The translations under genes and the position numbers were made by a program. Positions 35,429-44,159 of a stretch of 64,000 nucleotides of DNA are shown in pieces. The DNA is from an uncultured Rhizobiaceae group bacterium. GTDB taxonomy: Bacteria; Pseudomonadota; Alphaproteobacteria; Rhizobiales; Rhizobiaceae. The DNA lies in the NCBI GenBank assembly GCA_937958815.1, contig CALGMR010000013.1, positions 62,001 through 126,000 on the forward strand, written 5' to 3'. Position 1 is the first letter of the stretch. Every line of letters begins with the position of its first letter. A model generated the notes under the pieces. That model saw nothing but the letters and a program-made list of their open reading frames with translations. It searched no databases and had not been told where the DNA came from.

Positions 35429-36702
35429 GCCGTTGGAACCTTTTAACGCGGTTGGTGATCGGTTCGCTTTGGTCGCGCAGGCTGGCTGTTGTATTTGTCG
35501 TGCTGGCCGTGGCCGTTTCAACCGTCCTTTACTTGTCTGTTGAACGTTTGCGCGTTGGTGCATGGAACAGCTTTTCTTCCACGGTGTCAGGCACAGACCT
35601 CATCGTGGGCGCGCGCTCAGGGTCTGTGCAATTGATGCTCTATTCGGTGTTTCGCATCGGAAATGCGACCAACAATATCACCATGAAATCTGTGCGCGAC
35701 ATTGAAGCCATGCCTGATGTGGCTTGGACTGTACCCTTAAGCCTTGGCGACGCCCATCGCGGGTATAGGGTGGTGGGAACCAATGAGGCTTATTTCGAAC
35801 GCTATCGTTATGGCCGTGATCGAAAACTGGTGCTGGAGCAGGGCGCAGGTTTTGGCGATCTGTTCAACGTGGTGCTGGGTGCGCAAGTGGCTCGCGAACT
35901 CGGTTACAAGTTGGGTGATCGTGTGGTTGTGGCCCATGGTTTGGGGCGCGCTGGATTGGTGCGTCATGATGATCTTCCCTTTACCATCTCGGGGATATTG
36001 TCGCCCACAGGCACGCCCGTTGATCGTTCGCTTCATGTATCACTGGAAGCGATAACTGCCATTCATGTGGATTGGTCTACAGGTGCGCGAGCCGCAAACA
36101 CGACGCCTGCAGACGTTCTGCGCCAAAGAGCTGCCGCCGGCGAATTGCAAACCGAATCTGTGACCGCACTTTTGGTGGGCACAAAGAGCAAAATGTCTGT
36201 CTTCCGCACGGCCCGGGCCATCAACGATTATCGGCAAGAACCGCTTCTTGCTGTTTTGCCCGGCGTTGCGTTGCAAGAACTTTGGACTGTTATAGGCACC
36301 GCTGAACGGGCTTTGTCTGCTGTGGCTTTCATGGTCGTACTTACCGCGATTGTAGGATTGATTGCGACTATCCTCGCAACGTTGGAACAAAGGCGTCGCG
36401 AAATGGCCATTCTGCGATCTTTGGGAGCAAAGCCTTTGGTCATATCTGGATTGCTGGTGGCGGAATCCTTGTTTGTGACGGTGTTGGGGGTCATGGTCGG
36501 CGTTATTTTTGTCACTGTCGCAACTCCTTTGGTGTCTACCTGGTTGCAGTCAAATTATGGTCTTGATCTTCCGATAACCATTTCTTCAACAGACATCGCA
36601 GTTTTGTCTGCTATTGTGTTGTCCAGCATTGTTGCATCTTTGTTGCCTGCATGGCGCGCCTATCGCATGAGCCTTGGGGAAGGTTTGGGTGCAACGGCTT
36701 AA
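35425..36702 (+). CDS. FtsX/MacB-like ABC permease of the Zrg-like system
   Basis: This 425-residue protein has one N-terminal membrane segment (about 18-38), a large periplasmic MacB-like domain (about 40-275) and three C-terminal segments (about 290-315, 345-370 and 385-410). EQRRREMAILRSLGAKP is the coupling-helix motif of FtsX permeases. Such permeases act as mechanotransmitters for periplasmic or envelope substrates. With DUF2796 and DUF3299 partners a metal-related role is likely. Confidence 0.88.
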   Translation: MSRWNLLTRLVIGSLWSRRLAVVFVVLAVAVSTVLYLSVERLRVGAWNSFSSTVSGTDLIVGARSGSVQLMLYSVFRIGNATNNITMKSVRDIEAMPDVAWTVPLSLGDAHRGYRVVGTNEAYFERYRYGRDRKLVLEQGAGFGDLFNVVLGAQVARELGYKLGDRVVVAHGLGRAGLVRHDDLPFTISGILSPTGTPVDRSLHVSLEAITAIHVDWSTGARAANTTPADVLRQRAAAGELQTESVTALLVGTKSKMSVFRTARAINDYRQEPLLAVLPGVALQELWTVIGTAERALSAVAFMVVLTAIVGLIATILATLEQRRREMAILRSLGAKPLVISGLLVAESLFVTVLGVMVGVIFVTVATPLVSTWLQSNYGLDLPITISSTDIAVLSAIVLSSIVASLLPAWRAYRMSLGEGLGATA

Positions 36703-36728
36703 GAAATTTGAGTTTTGGAGTAGAGTTT

Positions 36729-37352
36729 ATGACGACAATTCTTTCGCGGTCTTTACTTGCCGGTGCAGTTGTCGGCGGATTGGGCGCCCTTTGGTTTGGA
36801 ACGCAGTTTGCGTCTTCTCCATCGGCTTCGGATGGCGCAATCCAAGCTGCATCTGAGATTTCCAAAGCCAAAGATCCCAAAACCATCGTATGGACCGATC
36901 TTTTGCCTGAGGGTGAACCCTTTGTGATGCCCTTAAATGCGGCGACCGATTTCCCCGACGTCAAAGCGACACCATTTGCTTCTTCAGAAACAGGAGGGGG
37001 CGGAGATATGGAAATTCCATTCACGCCACTGCCTGCAAGCGGCAGACAAGAATTGGCCAATCAGTTCGTAAAGCTTGCCGGTTATATGACGCCTCTTAAC
37101 GTTGTAGAGGGCAAAACCCGAACGTTTTTGTTGGTTCCTTATGTTGGCGCTTGCATCCATGTGCCGGCGCCACCAGCCAATCAGATTGTGCTCGTGGAAT
37201 CAAAAAAGCCTATTGAAGTGCGCAAAATGTGGGAGCCTTTCCAAGCAGTTGGCACATTGAATGTCGAGACTTTGAGCACCCAATTGGCCGATGTCAGTTA
37301 CTCCATGGATCTGAGCCGTATCGAACCCTACGTGGAAGAACCAACCAGTTAA
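36729..37352 (+). CDS. DUF3299-family exported protein
   Basis: This 207-residue protein has an N-terminal hydrophobic signal or anchor (about residues 8-25). Its DUF3299 core contains LANQFVKLAGYMTPL, TFLLVPYVGACIHVPAPPANQIVLVE and MWEPFQAVGTLNVE. The Cys and His in GACIHVP are conserved in the family and could bind a metal. ATG 36729 opens 26 bases after the permease gene; the longer frame from 36651 reads through the end of that gene and is unlikely. It is the last gene of the Zrg-like operon. Confidence 0.82.
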   Translation: MTTILSRSLLAGAVVGGLGALWFGTQFASSPSASDGAIQAASEISKAKDPKTIVWTDLLPEGEPFVMPLNAATDFPDVKATPFASSETGGGGDMEIPFTPLPASGRQELANQFVKLAGYMTPLNVVEGKTRTFLLVPYVGACIHVPAPPANQIVLVESKKPIEVRKMWEPFQAVGTLNVETLSTQLADVSYSMDLSRIEPYVEEPTS

Positions 37353-37421
37353 TGCGCCTCCGCACGGTTGCTGGCGGGACAGTTCGAAAACTTTGAAACA
37401 TAGAAGTTTTGCTTAAGTGAG

Positions 37422-37439
37422 CCTGCGAGATTCCGCAGG
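37422..37439. promoter_or_regulatory. Shared palindrome, copy 1 (before the sensor kinase gene)
   Basis: CCTGCGAGATTCCGCAGG has 6-bp arms CCTGCG/CGCAGG. Fourteen bases further lies CATAAT (37454-37459), a possible -10. A near-identical element stands before the TAXI transporter gene (40598-40615), so this is a good candidate site for the regulator encoded between them. Confidence 0.6.
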
Positions 37440-37510
37440 GCGTCATCTGTCCGCATAATCATACAACTTGTTCCGAACCGTTTGTTTGAGGCATATCTGT
37501 TTCAACAGAC

Positions 37511-39259
37511 TTGAAGGCTTGCCGAATGAATATGTCTCAGCAGTTTGAATCCGCGCAAAGTCAAAAAGGGCGGCGCAGTGTCATTGTCACCTTGATTGCG
37601 ATGACGCTGATTTCTGTTGTCTTGTTGTTTTTCATTTCCCTCGCTTATTTCAAATCTCTTGATAGAGAAGCAGCTCAGACACGGCTCAGCCTTTATCAAC
37701 GATCGTTGAACGACACATTGGATCGCCACCAACATCTGCCATTTGTCTTGGCACAGGATTCCGTGGTTCAAGATGCGCTGAAAACGTCCATCACGTCTTT
37801 GTTGAACCAACGATTGGCGTCGGTCGCTTCAGCTGCCGACTTGGAGGCCATCTATGTGATGGATTTGAGCGGCAATGTTTTGGCTGCTTCAAATTACGGT
37901 AAACCTCATTCTTTCATCGGGCAGAATTACGGGTTTCGGCCTTATTTCAAAGAGGCGGCTTCTGGACGGCGTGGCAACTATTTTGGTGTTGGAGCAACAA
38001 CTGGTCGCCCCGGTTATTTTGTGTCGGAGCCTGTGCGTGATGCGCAGGGATCAGTCCGCGGAATTATCGCAATCAAACTGGATGTCAGCGAACTGCAACT
38101 GTCATGGGAAGGCAGCGTGGAGAACGTTTTGGCGATCAACAAAGACGGGATTGTCGTGCTCGCGTCCAACCGCGATTGGCTGTATTCTTTGACCCAACCT
38201 CTAACATCAGAAAAGATCGAAGACGTTATCGCCAGCAAACAGTTTCGCAATATCAATACGGATAGCTTGTTGTGGAAGCATGAGGGCGAGGGGGCGGTTG
38301 ATGTACAGGGAAAAAGCTACATTCACGCTGAAACTGCTGCAGATCATCTGGGCTGGAAGGTCCATTATCTTTTGAGCGATGGTCGTGCCTTTGAACGTGC
38401 TTTGTTGGCAACGGTAGTTTTCGGATCTGCTGTATCACTTTTGGTGGGTATCGCGGCTTATTTGCGTTCAATCAGAATACAATCCGCGCTGAACAGTTCG
38501 CAATTGGACCGTGCGCTGTTGCTAAAAACAAACACTGAATTGGAAGCCGCGCATGCTGAACTTGCGCAGTCCAGTAAGCTGGCGGCACTTGGTCAGTTGT
38601 CGGCCTCTGTGGTGCATGAATTGGGGCAACCCATCTCCGCTTTCAGAAACTATTTGGCCGCAGAAGAAATTGGCGGGGCCAATAAGACGGCCCCAACATT
38701 GAAGAAGCTAGGCGGTGTTGTTGATCGTATGGAAAACATCACCAAACAACTGCGTTTTTTCACAAAACCCGGTGAACAAAAAATCGAAACGGTTGAGATT
38801 TCCGACGTCATTTCAGGGGCTTTGGAATTGGTTCAACACGACATTGAGTTTGCCAAAGTCAAATTGAAGCTGGAAACGCAAGACGCTGCAATTTCTGTTT
38901 TTGGAAATCGGTTGAGGTTAGAACAGGTTCTCGTGAACTTGATAAAGAACAGTCTTGCCGCCTTAAAAGAAGCATCCACAAATGAACTGGTCATTGCGCT
39001 TCAGAAAATCGACAACGACGCTGTAATCAGTGTTCAAGACAATGGTCTTGGAATTGGAGATAGAGATTTGAGGCAACTTCAAGAGCCCTTTCACACGACC
39101 CGTGCTTCGGGCGACGGCATGGGTTTGGGACTTTCAATTTCGGCTGCAATTATCAAAGAGCACAATGGCCGATTTTATGCCGCCAATTTGCCTGACGGTG
39201 GTGCTCTCTTTCAAGTCTATTTGCCAATTGCAGTTGGTGCCTTGGAGAACCCAGCATGA
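37511..39259 (+). CDS. DctB-like sensor histidine kinase
   Basis: This 582-residue membrane kinase has two membrane segments (about 22-42 and 297-317) enclosing a periplasmic double-Cache sensor domain (contains IYVMDLSGNVLAASNYG and GQNYGFRPYFKEAASGRRGNYFGVG). The phosphoacceptor His is in LGQLSASVVHELGQPISAF. The ATPase domain has the N-box LVNLIKNSLAALKEA, DNGLGI and GDGMGLGLSIS. DctB homologues sense dicarboxylates. Here the target transporter is a TAXI-TRAP type, so the ligand may be glutamate, fumarate or another organic acid. Start and stop are tightly linked to the regulator gene (ATGA overlap at 39256). Confidence 0.88.
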   Translation: MKACRMNMSQQFESAQSQKGRRSVIVTLIAMTLISVVLLFFISLAYFKSLDREAAQTRLSLYQRSLNDTLDRHQHLPFVLAQDSVVQDALKTSITSLLNQRLASVASAADLEAIYVMDLSGNVLAASNYGKPHSFIGQNYGFRPYFKEAASGRRGNYFGVGATTGRPGYFVSEPVRDAQGSVRGIIAIKLDVSELQLSWEGSVENVLAINKDGIVVLASNRDWLYSLTQPLTSEKIEDVIASKQFRNINTDSLLWKHEGEGAVDVQGKSYIHAETAADHLGWKVHYLLSDGRAFERALLATVVFGSAVSLLVGIAAYLRSIRIQSALNSSQLDRALLLKTNTELEAAHAELAQSSKLAALGQLSASVVHELGQPISAFRNYLAAEEIGGANKTAPTLKKLGGVVDRMENITKQLRFFTKPGEQKIETVEISDVISGALELVQHDIEFAKVKLKLETQDAAISVFGNRLRLEQVLVNLIKNSLAALKEASTNELVIALQKIDNDAVISVQDNGLGIGDRDLRQLQEPFHTTRASGDGMGLGLSISAAIIKEHNGRFYAANLPDGGALFQVYLPIAVGALENPA

Positions 39260-40596
39260 GTACTTCGTTTCGTGTTTTGGTGGTTGATGATGACAAGGAA
39301 ATGAGGGATTCTCTTGAACACCTTTTGTCTGCGGCCGCGTTTGAAGTGGAATTGTTATCCCGTGCCGACCAAGTGATGCGTGTGATGCAGCAGAAACTCA
39401 TAGATGTGGTTTTATGCGATGTGCGCATGCCGGGAACAACGGGAATAGAGCTGCAGCAAAACTTGAAGGGGCACAGCACAGTGCCGTTGGTTTTGATGTC
39501 TGCGCATGGCGACATCGCGATGGCCGTCGACGCCATTCAAAATGGTGCTTACAGTTTTCTTGAAAAGCCCTTCGACCCGCGTCGTCTCGTTAAAATGCTG
39601 GAAAATGCGGCCAAGCTTCACCGGCTCACACAGAGTTCTGAGCGTCTCAAAGACCGTTTGGCAGACTTGTCAGGCTTGGACAAAGTCTTGATAGGCAAGT
39701 CTCAATCTATCGAAACTCTCCGCGCAGAAATTTTGGATTTAAGCGACGTAGCTGCAAATGTGATGCTTCTTGGTGAAACCGGAACGGGCAAAGAACTGGT
39801 TGCTCGATCATTGCACGATTTGGGAAGTCGGGCAGGAGGGCCATTCGTTGCTTTGAATTGTGCAGCGGTTCCGGTGTTTCGTTTCGAAGAAGCTTTGTTT
39901 GGAGCAGTCGATGGTGATGCGGGCCTGTTGAAGCAAGCTGAGGGGGGCACCTTATTTGTAGATGAACTTGGTGCTATTCCCACCGAAATTCAGGCAAAAT
40001 TGTTGCGCGTTATTGAAACCAAACAATACAGTCCCGTTGGATCAACTGCGGTTGAGCAGGCTGATATTCGTGTTGTTTCAGCGGGCAACGACCGCTTCGA
40101 AAATCTGGTGACAACTGGCGCATTTCGCGGAGATCTTTACTTCCGTTTGAACACGATAGTGCTGAATATCCCGCCACTTCGAGAGCGGCGCGATGACATT
40201 ACTTTCCTTTATAGTCATTATCTCAATTGGTTCGCTTCGGTGTACGAAACTGCCGCGCCCGAACTAACTTCAAGCGATATTGCCACCTTGTTGGCACACC
40301 CGTGGCCAGGCAATGTGCGTGAGTTGCGAAATGCTTGTGAACGCCATGTGTTGGCCTCTCGTCGAGGTGCGTGTTCGGCTCATGATGCTCTGAACGCGCG
40401 TCAGACAGAAGTTTCGACGCCGGAGACTTTGCGCGAAGCCGTCGCTGCATTTGAACGCGAGTTGATTGGCAAAGCACTGATGACCCATGAAGGCCGTATG
40501 GATAATGTTGCGCAAGCATTGGGCATTGGTCGACGTACATTGAACGAAAAGATTGTGAAGCTGGGGTTGAATAAGGATTTATTGCTGGAAAAATAG
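39256..40596 (+). CDS. DctD/NtrC-like response regulator lacking the GAFTGA loop
   Basis: This 446-residue protein has a receiver domain (1-120; phospho-Asp in VVLCDVRMPG, Lys in FLEKPFDP), an AAA+ domain (about 145-380) and a Fis-type helix-turn-helix (about 400-446; NVAQALGIGRRTLNEKIVKLGL). Walker A GETGTGKELVARSLH and Walker B GGTLFVDELGAIP are intact. Between them, where NtrC relatives have ELFGHxxGAFTGA, this protein reads EALFGAVDGDAGLLKQAEGG: the GAFTGA loop that contacts sigma-54 is gone. It therefore probably does not activate RpoN promoters and may act on sigma-70 promoters, as Rhodobacter NtrC does. Confidence 0.88.
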   Translation: MSTSFRVLVVDDDKEMRDSLEHLLSAAAFEVELLSRADQVMRVMQQKLIDVVLCDVRMPGTTGIELQQNLKGHSTVPLVLMSAHGDIAMAVDAIQNGAYSFLEKPFDPRRLVKMLENAAKLHRLTQSSERLKDRLADLSGLDKVLIGKSQSIETLRAEILDLSDVAANVMLLGETGTGKELVARSLHDLGSRAGGPFVALNCAAVPVFRFEEALFGAVDGDAGLLKQAEGGTLFVDELGAIPTEIQAKLLRVIETKQYSPVGSTAVEQADIRVVSAGNDRFENLVTTGAFRGDLYFRLNTIVLNIPPLRERRDDITFLYSHYLNWFASVYETAAPELTSSDIATLLAHPWPGNVRELRNACERHVLASRRGACSAHDALNARQTEVSTPETLREAVAAFERELIGKALMTHEGRMDNVAQALGIGRRTLNEKIVKLGLNKDLLLEK

Positions 40597-40597
40597 G

Positions 40598-40615
40598 CCT
40601 GCGGGTTTCCGCAGC
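40598..40615. promoter_or_regulatory. Shared palindrome, copy 2 (before the TAXI transporter)
   Basis: CCTGCGGGTTTCCGCAGC begins two bases after the response-regulator stop and matches copy 1 at 37422-37439 in 14 of 18 positions. A CATAAT (40661-40666) also follows here, 45 bases on. It may control the transporter operon. The GC-rich stem could also act as a weak terminator, but there is no T-run. Confidence 0.6.
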
Positions 40616-40721
40616 CCAATTTATATGGATTGCGCAAATTCTTTCATGGTGACTTCTGCGCATAATCCTCTAGATTTTCCGTGAGCGTCACTGCGTGGCG
40701 TTGATATCAGGAGGAAAATCT

Positions 40722-41720
40722 ATGAAAAAGTTCACAACCCTTGTGGCTGGTGCGTTGATCGCATTATCTACATCCACGGCATTTGCTGACAACAAAGACT
40801 ATGTTTTGAACACAGCTTCCACGGGCGGAACATACCACCCAGTTGGAACAGCGATTTCGACTTTGTCAAAAGTGAAATTGTTGCCAAAACAAAAGTTCAG
40901 CCTCACAGCCGTAAACTCTGCGGGTTCAGGCGCAAACGTTCAAGCGCTTGGCGCGGGCACCGCTGACTTTGCTATTATCCAAGGTCTGTTCGGTTCTTAT
41001 GCTGCAACAGGCACGGGCCCAGTTTCTGAGCCACAAAAGAACATCCGTTCCGTCACAATGCTTTGGCAGAATGTTGAGCAGTTCGTCATTGCTGCTGACA
41101 AGGCGAAGACTGGCACCGTTGACGACCTGAAAGCGCTCAAGGGCATGTCTATGGGCATGGGCAAGCAAAATTCAGGCACACTCGGCTCAAACGGTGTTTT
41201 GATGTCTGGCTTGGGCATGGACATCAACAAAGACTACAAACTGGTTTTTGCTGGTTACGGCCCAACTGCTGATGCTTTGGCAAACGGTCAAGCTGTCGGT
41301 GCTGGTCTGCCTTCAGGCCCGCCAACTGGTGCGATCACAAAGTTGATGGCTGCAAACAGCGGCAAGTTTACGATTCTCAACGTAACAGCTGACCAAGCGA
41401 AAGCTATGGACGGTGGACGCAACTTGTGGACACCCTACACAATTGCTGCTGGCACTTACCCTGGCCAAGACAAAGACGTGAACACAATTGCTCAGCCAAA
41501 CTTCTTGGCTGTGAACGACAGTGTTGATGAAGAGCATGTCTATTTGCTGACGAAAACAATGTATGAAAACCTCGGTTTCCTACAAGCTATCCACCCAGCA
41601 ACAAAAGCTATGGCTGTTGAAAAAGCGATCGCTGGTTTGCCAGTTCCGCTGCATCCAGGTGCTGCGCGATATTACAAAGAAGCAGGCATTACAATTCCTG
41701 ATGCTTTGATGGCTAAATAG
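40722..41720 (+). CDS. TAXI-family TRAP transporter substrate-binding protein
   Basis: This 332-residue periplasmic protein has a signal peptide (cleavage near STAFA-DN, residue 23). The TAXI signature YVLNTASTGGTYHPVGTAIS opens the mature chain, and LGAGTADFAIIQGLFGSYAATG and LHPGAARYYKEAGI are also typical. It captures a small organic acid and hands it to the permease at 41794. The start is set by AGGAGG seven bases upstream. Strong translation of the binding protein relative to the permease is expected because of the stem-loop after its stop. Confidence 0.93.
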   Translation: MKKFTTLVAGALIALSTSTAFADNKDYVLNTASTGGTYHPVGTAISTLSKVKLLPKQKFSLTAVNSAGSGANVQALGAGTADFAIIQGLFGSYAATGTGPVSEPQKNIRSVTMLWQNVEQFVIAADKAKTGTVDDLKALKGMSMGMGKQNSGTLGSNGVLMSGLGMDINKDYKLVFAGYGPTADALANGQAVGAGLPSGPPTGAITKLMAANSGKFTILNVTADQAKAMDGGRNLWTPYTIAAGTYPGQDKDVNTIAQPNFLAVNDSVDEEHVYLLTKTMYENLGFLQAIHPATKAMAVEKAIAGLPVPLHPGAARYYKEAGITIPDALMAK

Positions 41721-41745
41721 CCTCTGATTTTAGCTAAGTCTAAGT

Positions 41746-41765
41746 GCGGGAACTTAGGTTTCCGC
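41746..41765 (+). repeat. Intercistronic stem-loop between TAXI binding protein and permease
   Basis: gcgggaac (41746-41753) and gtttccgc (41758-41765) form an 8-bp stem with one G-U pair and a UUAG tetraloop, followed by a T-rich stretch. It could be an attenuator or a 3' stabiliser that gives more binding protein than permease. Its halves also resemble the TGCGGG/TTTCCGC half sites of the shared palindrome. Confidence 0.5.
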
Positions 41766-41793
41766 TCTTTCTTTAGGAAAGCAGGGAAGTGCA

Positions 41794-43983
41794 ATGAGCC
41801 AGTCACCCGATACCAGTTTCAAAAATGAACCGGTTTGGCTTTCGCTGAAAGAAACCAACGGCAGTCCGCTGCATATCTTCGTGGTGATTTTTGCGATTGT
41901 TTTCGGTCTTTGGCATGTTGCGACCAACATTTTTCTTATCGAACCGGGTCTTTGGCAAAACGCCATTCACTTTGCTGGATTCGCGTTTCTGGCGGCAGTG
42001 ACTACGCCATTTTTGACCAGCCGGTTTCCCAAAAAACTCGGAACATTTTTAAACGTTATATATGGTTTGCTTGTTGCAGCTTCTGCCCTTTGGGTGGCCG
42101 GCTCCGAGAGCTATATATATGAACGAACCCTGTCTGTTACCGGGCAGGCTTGGCAGTTCAATGCTGTCGATTGGGCAGCTGGCTTGCTGCTTATTTTTGC
42201 AGCTCTTGATCTGTCGCGCAGAGTATCTGGAATTGTCATTCCCATACTCATTATATTGTCGCTGTCTTACATTCTGTTTCTTGGATCCCAATTGCCCGGT
42301 GTGTTTCGCGCAGCCAGCCTGCCGATGAACGACGTGTTGTTTCGCACCATGTTCAATGATGAAGGCATGTTTGGTATCCTGGCATCCATCTCTTCGACCA
42401 ATATCACATTGTTTATGATTTTTGGTGGTTTCCTTATGGCGTCTGGTGCGAGCGATTTTGTCATTGAAATTTCCAAAGTTGTGGCTGGGCGTATTCGGGG
42501 AGGGGCCGCATTTGTGGCCGTTATCTCTTCTGCTTTGACGGGCACCATCAGCGGGTCTGCGATTGCCAACACGGCGTCCACTGGCGTCATTACAATTCCG
42601 CTTATGAAGTCCAACGGATTTCGCGCAAAGTTTGCGGCAGGAGTTGAGGCCGCGTCTTCTACAGGTGGGCAATTGATGCCGCCGATCATGGGCGCTGGTG
42701 CTTTTGTTATGGCCAGTTACACGTCCATTCCTTATTCCACGATTGTAGCTGTCTCCGTCATGCCAGCAATTCTCTATTTCTTGTCGGTTGCATTCATTGT
42801 GCGCATTGAGGCCGTGAAACATCAGGTTGGTGATGATATCGATCTCGTGGTGAATAAGGGGAAGTTGATCTCTGGCGGCCTTGTCTTTCTTTTGCCGTTG
42901 ACCGTTATGATTTGGCTTTTGATGAGCGGTGTCACACCGTCTTACGCGGCTTCCTGGGCGATTGGATCCCTTATCGTTGTGTCTTGGGCGACCAGCTTGT
43001 TGGCGAAGTTTTTCAAGCCGGGAGATTTCGAACCTGTATCCATGGGACCTTCCAAAATTGGAGAAGCGCTGCTGATTGGAATGCGCTCTTCAATCATGAC
43101 CGGTATCCTTCTTGTGGCCATCGGCATTATGAACAATGCCATCGTGACAAGCGGCATCGGGAACGGATTTTCCTTGATGATTGCCCAATGGTCACAAGGG
43201 TCAATAGTGCTCGCCATCGCATTGATCGCCCTAGCTTCGCTCGTGTTGGGTATGGGGCTTCCCGTGACAGCGGCTTACATTATTTTGGCCATTCTCACCG
43301 CGCCCGCTTTGGCTGGAATTCTTGCAGATACCATCATTCTCAATCAGTTGGTTGAAGGCATCACAGACCCAACAAAGTCGGCGATGTTTGCATTGGTGGA
43401 CAGTCCATTTGCCTCAAAGGTGGCGACAGGGATGTTGCGCGAAGAAGCTGTTGCTTTGATGGGAGCAATGCCTTTTGAGTTGGCAATCACTGTGCGACCT
43501 TTGCTCGTGGACCCCGCCCAGCAAACCATCTTTCTGCTTACTGCTCACTTGATTATTTTCTGGTTGAGCCAAGACAGCAACGTAACCCCGCCTGTGTGTT
43601 TGGCGGCATTTGCAGCCGCAGGTATTGCTGGGTCCAAGCCCATGGAGACCGGTTTCCAATCTTGGAAAATCGCAAAGGGCCTTTACATCGTCCCATTGAT
43701 GTTCGCTTACACACCGCTGATTTCCGGTGATTGGATGCAGATCACGCAGATTGGTATTTTTGCACTGTTTGGAATTTATGCGATCAATTCGATCATCCAA
43801 CTTTACGCTGAAGGCCCGCTGACGTGGTTTACTGGTGCGCTTATGGTGATTGGCATTATCGGCACATTCTGGCCCCTCAATTGGGTTGCCAATATTGCAG
43901 GCGCTGTAATTGTTGTGTTGGCAGTCGTTTTGACCTCAAGAAAAGCGCCGACTGTTGGTGCTCTTGAAGCAAACACCGCTTAA
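41794..43983 (+). CDS. Fused TRAP transporter permease (4TM/12TM, TAXI type)
   Basis: This 729-residue inner-membrane protein joins the small DctQ-like subunit (first ~170 residues, four or more segments) to the large DctM-like subunit. Conserved DctM features are GRIRGGAAFVAVISSALTGTISGSAIANTASTGVITIPLMK, GGQLMPPIMGAGAFVMASYT and VLGMGLPVTAAYIILAIL. Transport is driven by the sodium or proton gradient. Substrates of this class include glutamate and C4-dicarboxylates, and none can be chosen here. A GGAAAGCAGGGAAG stretch precedes the ATG. Confidence 0.93.
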   Translation: MSQSPDTSFKNEPVWLSLKETNGSPLHIFVVIFAIVFGLWHVATNIFLIEPGLWQNAIHFAGFAFLAAVTTPFLTSRFPKKLGTFLNVIYGLLVAASALWVAGSESYIYERTLSVTGQAWQFNAVDWAAGLLLIFAALDLSRRVSGIVIPILIILSLSYILFLGSQLPGVFRAASLPMNDVLFRTMFNDEGMFGILASISSTNITLFMIFGGFLMASGASDFVIEISKVVAGRIRGGAAFVAVISSALTGTISGSAIANTASTGVITIPLMKSNGFRAKFAAGVEAASSTGGQLMPPIMGAGAFVMASYTSIPYSTIVAVSVMPAILYFLSVAFIVRIEAVKHQVGDDIDLVVNKGKLISGGLVFLLPLTVMIWLLMSGVTPSYAASWAIGSLIVVSWATSLLAKFFKPGDFEPVSMGPSKIGEALLIGMRSSIMTGILLVAIGIMNNAIVTSGIGNGFSLMIAQWSQGSIVLAIALIALASLVLGMGLPVTAAYIILAILTAPALAGILADTIILNQLVEGITDPTKSAMFALVDSPFASKVATGMLREEAVALMGAMPFELAITVRPLLVDPAQQTIFLLTAHLIIFWLSQDSNVTPPVCLAAFAAAGIAGSKPMETGFQSWKIAKGLYIVPLMFAYTPLISGDWMQITQIGIFALFGIYAINSIIQLYAEGPLTWFTGALMVIGIIGTFWPLNWVANIAGAVIVVLAVVLTSRKAPTVGALEANTA

Positions 43984-44070
43984 TCAAGCACGCGCAGGAC
44001 GGTCTCGAACAGGGCGTAGCTGCAGAGCCTTTCTATAGAGATCTGTCGCTAGTTTTGCCCAATTTGAGCT

Positions 44071-44096
44071 TGCCTTCACCTTAGAAATTGAAGGCA
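44071..44096. terminator. Stem-loop between the convergent TRAP and dxs genes
   Basis: tgccttca (44071-44078) and tgaaggca (44089-44096) are perfect 8-bp arms around a 10-nt loop, between two convergent genes. It lacks a clean T-run on either side, so the terminator call rests mainly on position. Confidence 0.4.
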
Positions 44097-44159
44097 GTTG
44101 GTCGCTCTTTGGGGAAAGTAGCTTTGTGGAGAACCGTTGGGACACCCCGAAATGGGCAA

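Noticed and set aside
40597..40721. Sigma-54 (-24/-12) promoter before the TAXI gene
   Set aside because: I looked for GG-N10-GC with TGGCAC/TTGC context and found none; CATAAT-type -10 elements are present instead.
42049..42822. 257-codon open frame opposite the TRAP permease
   Set aside because: It is a polar, Arg/His/Asn-rich mirror of a hydrophobic membrane protein, a known artefact.
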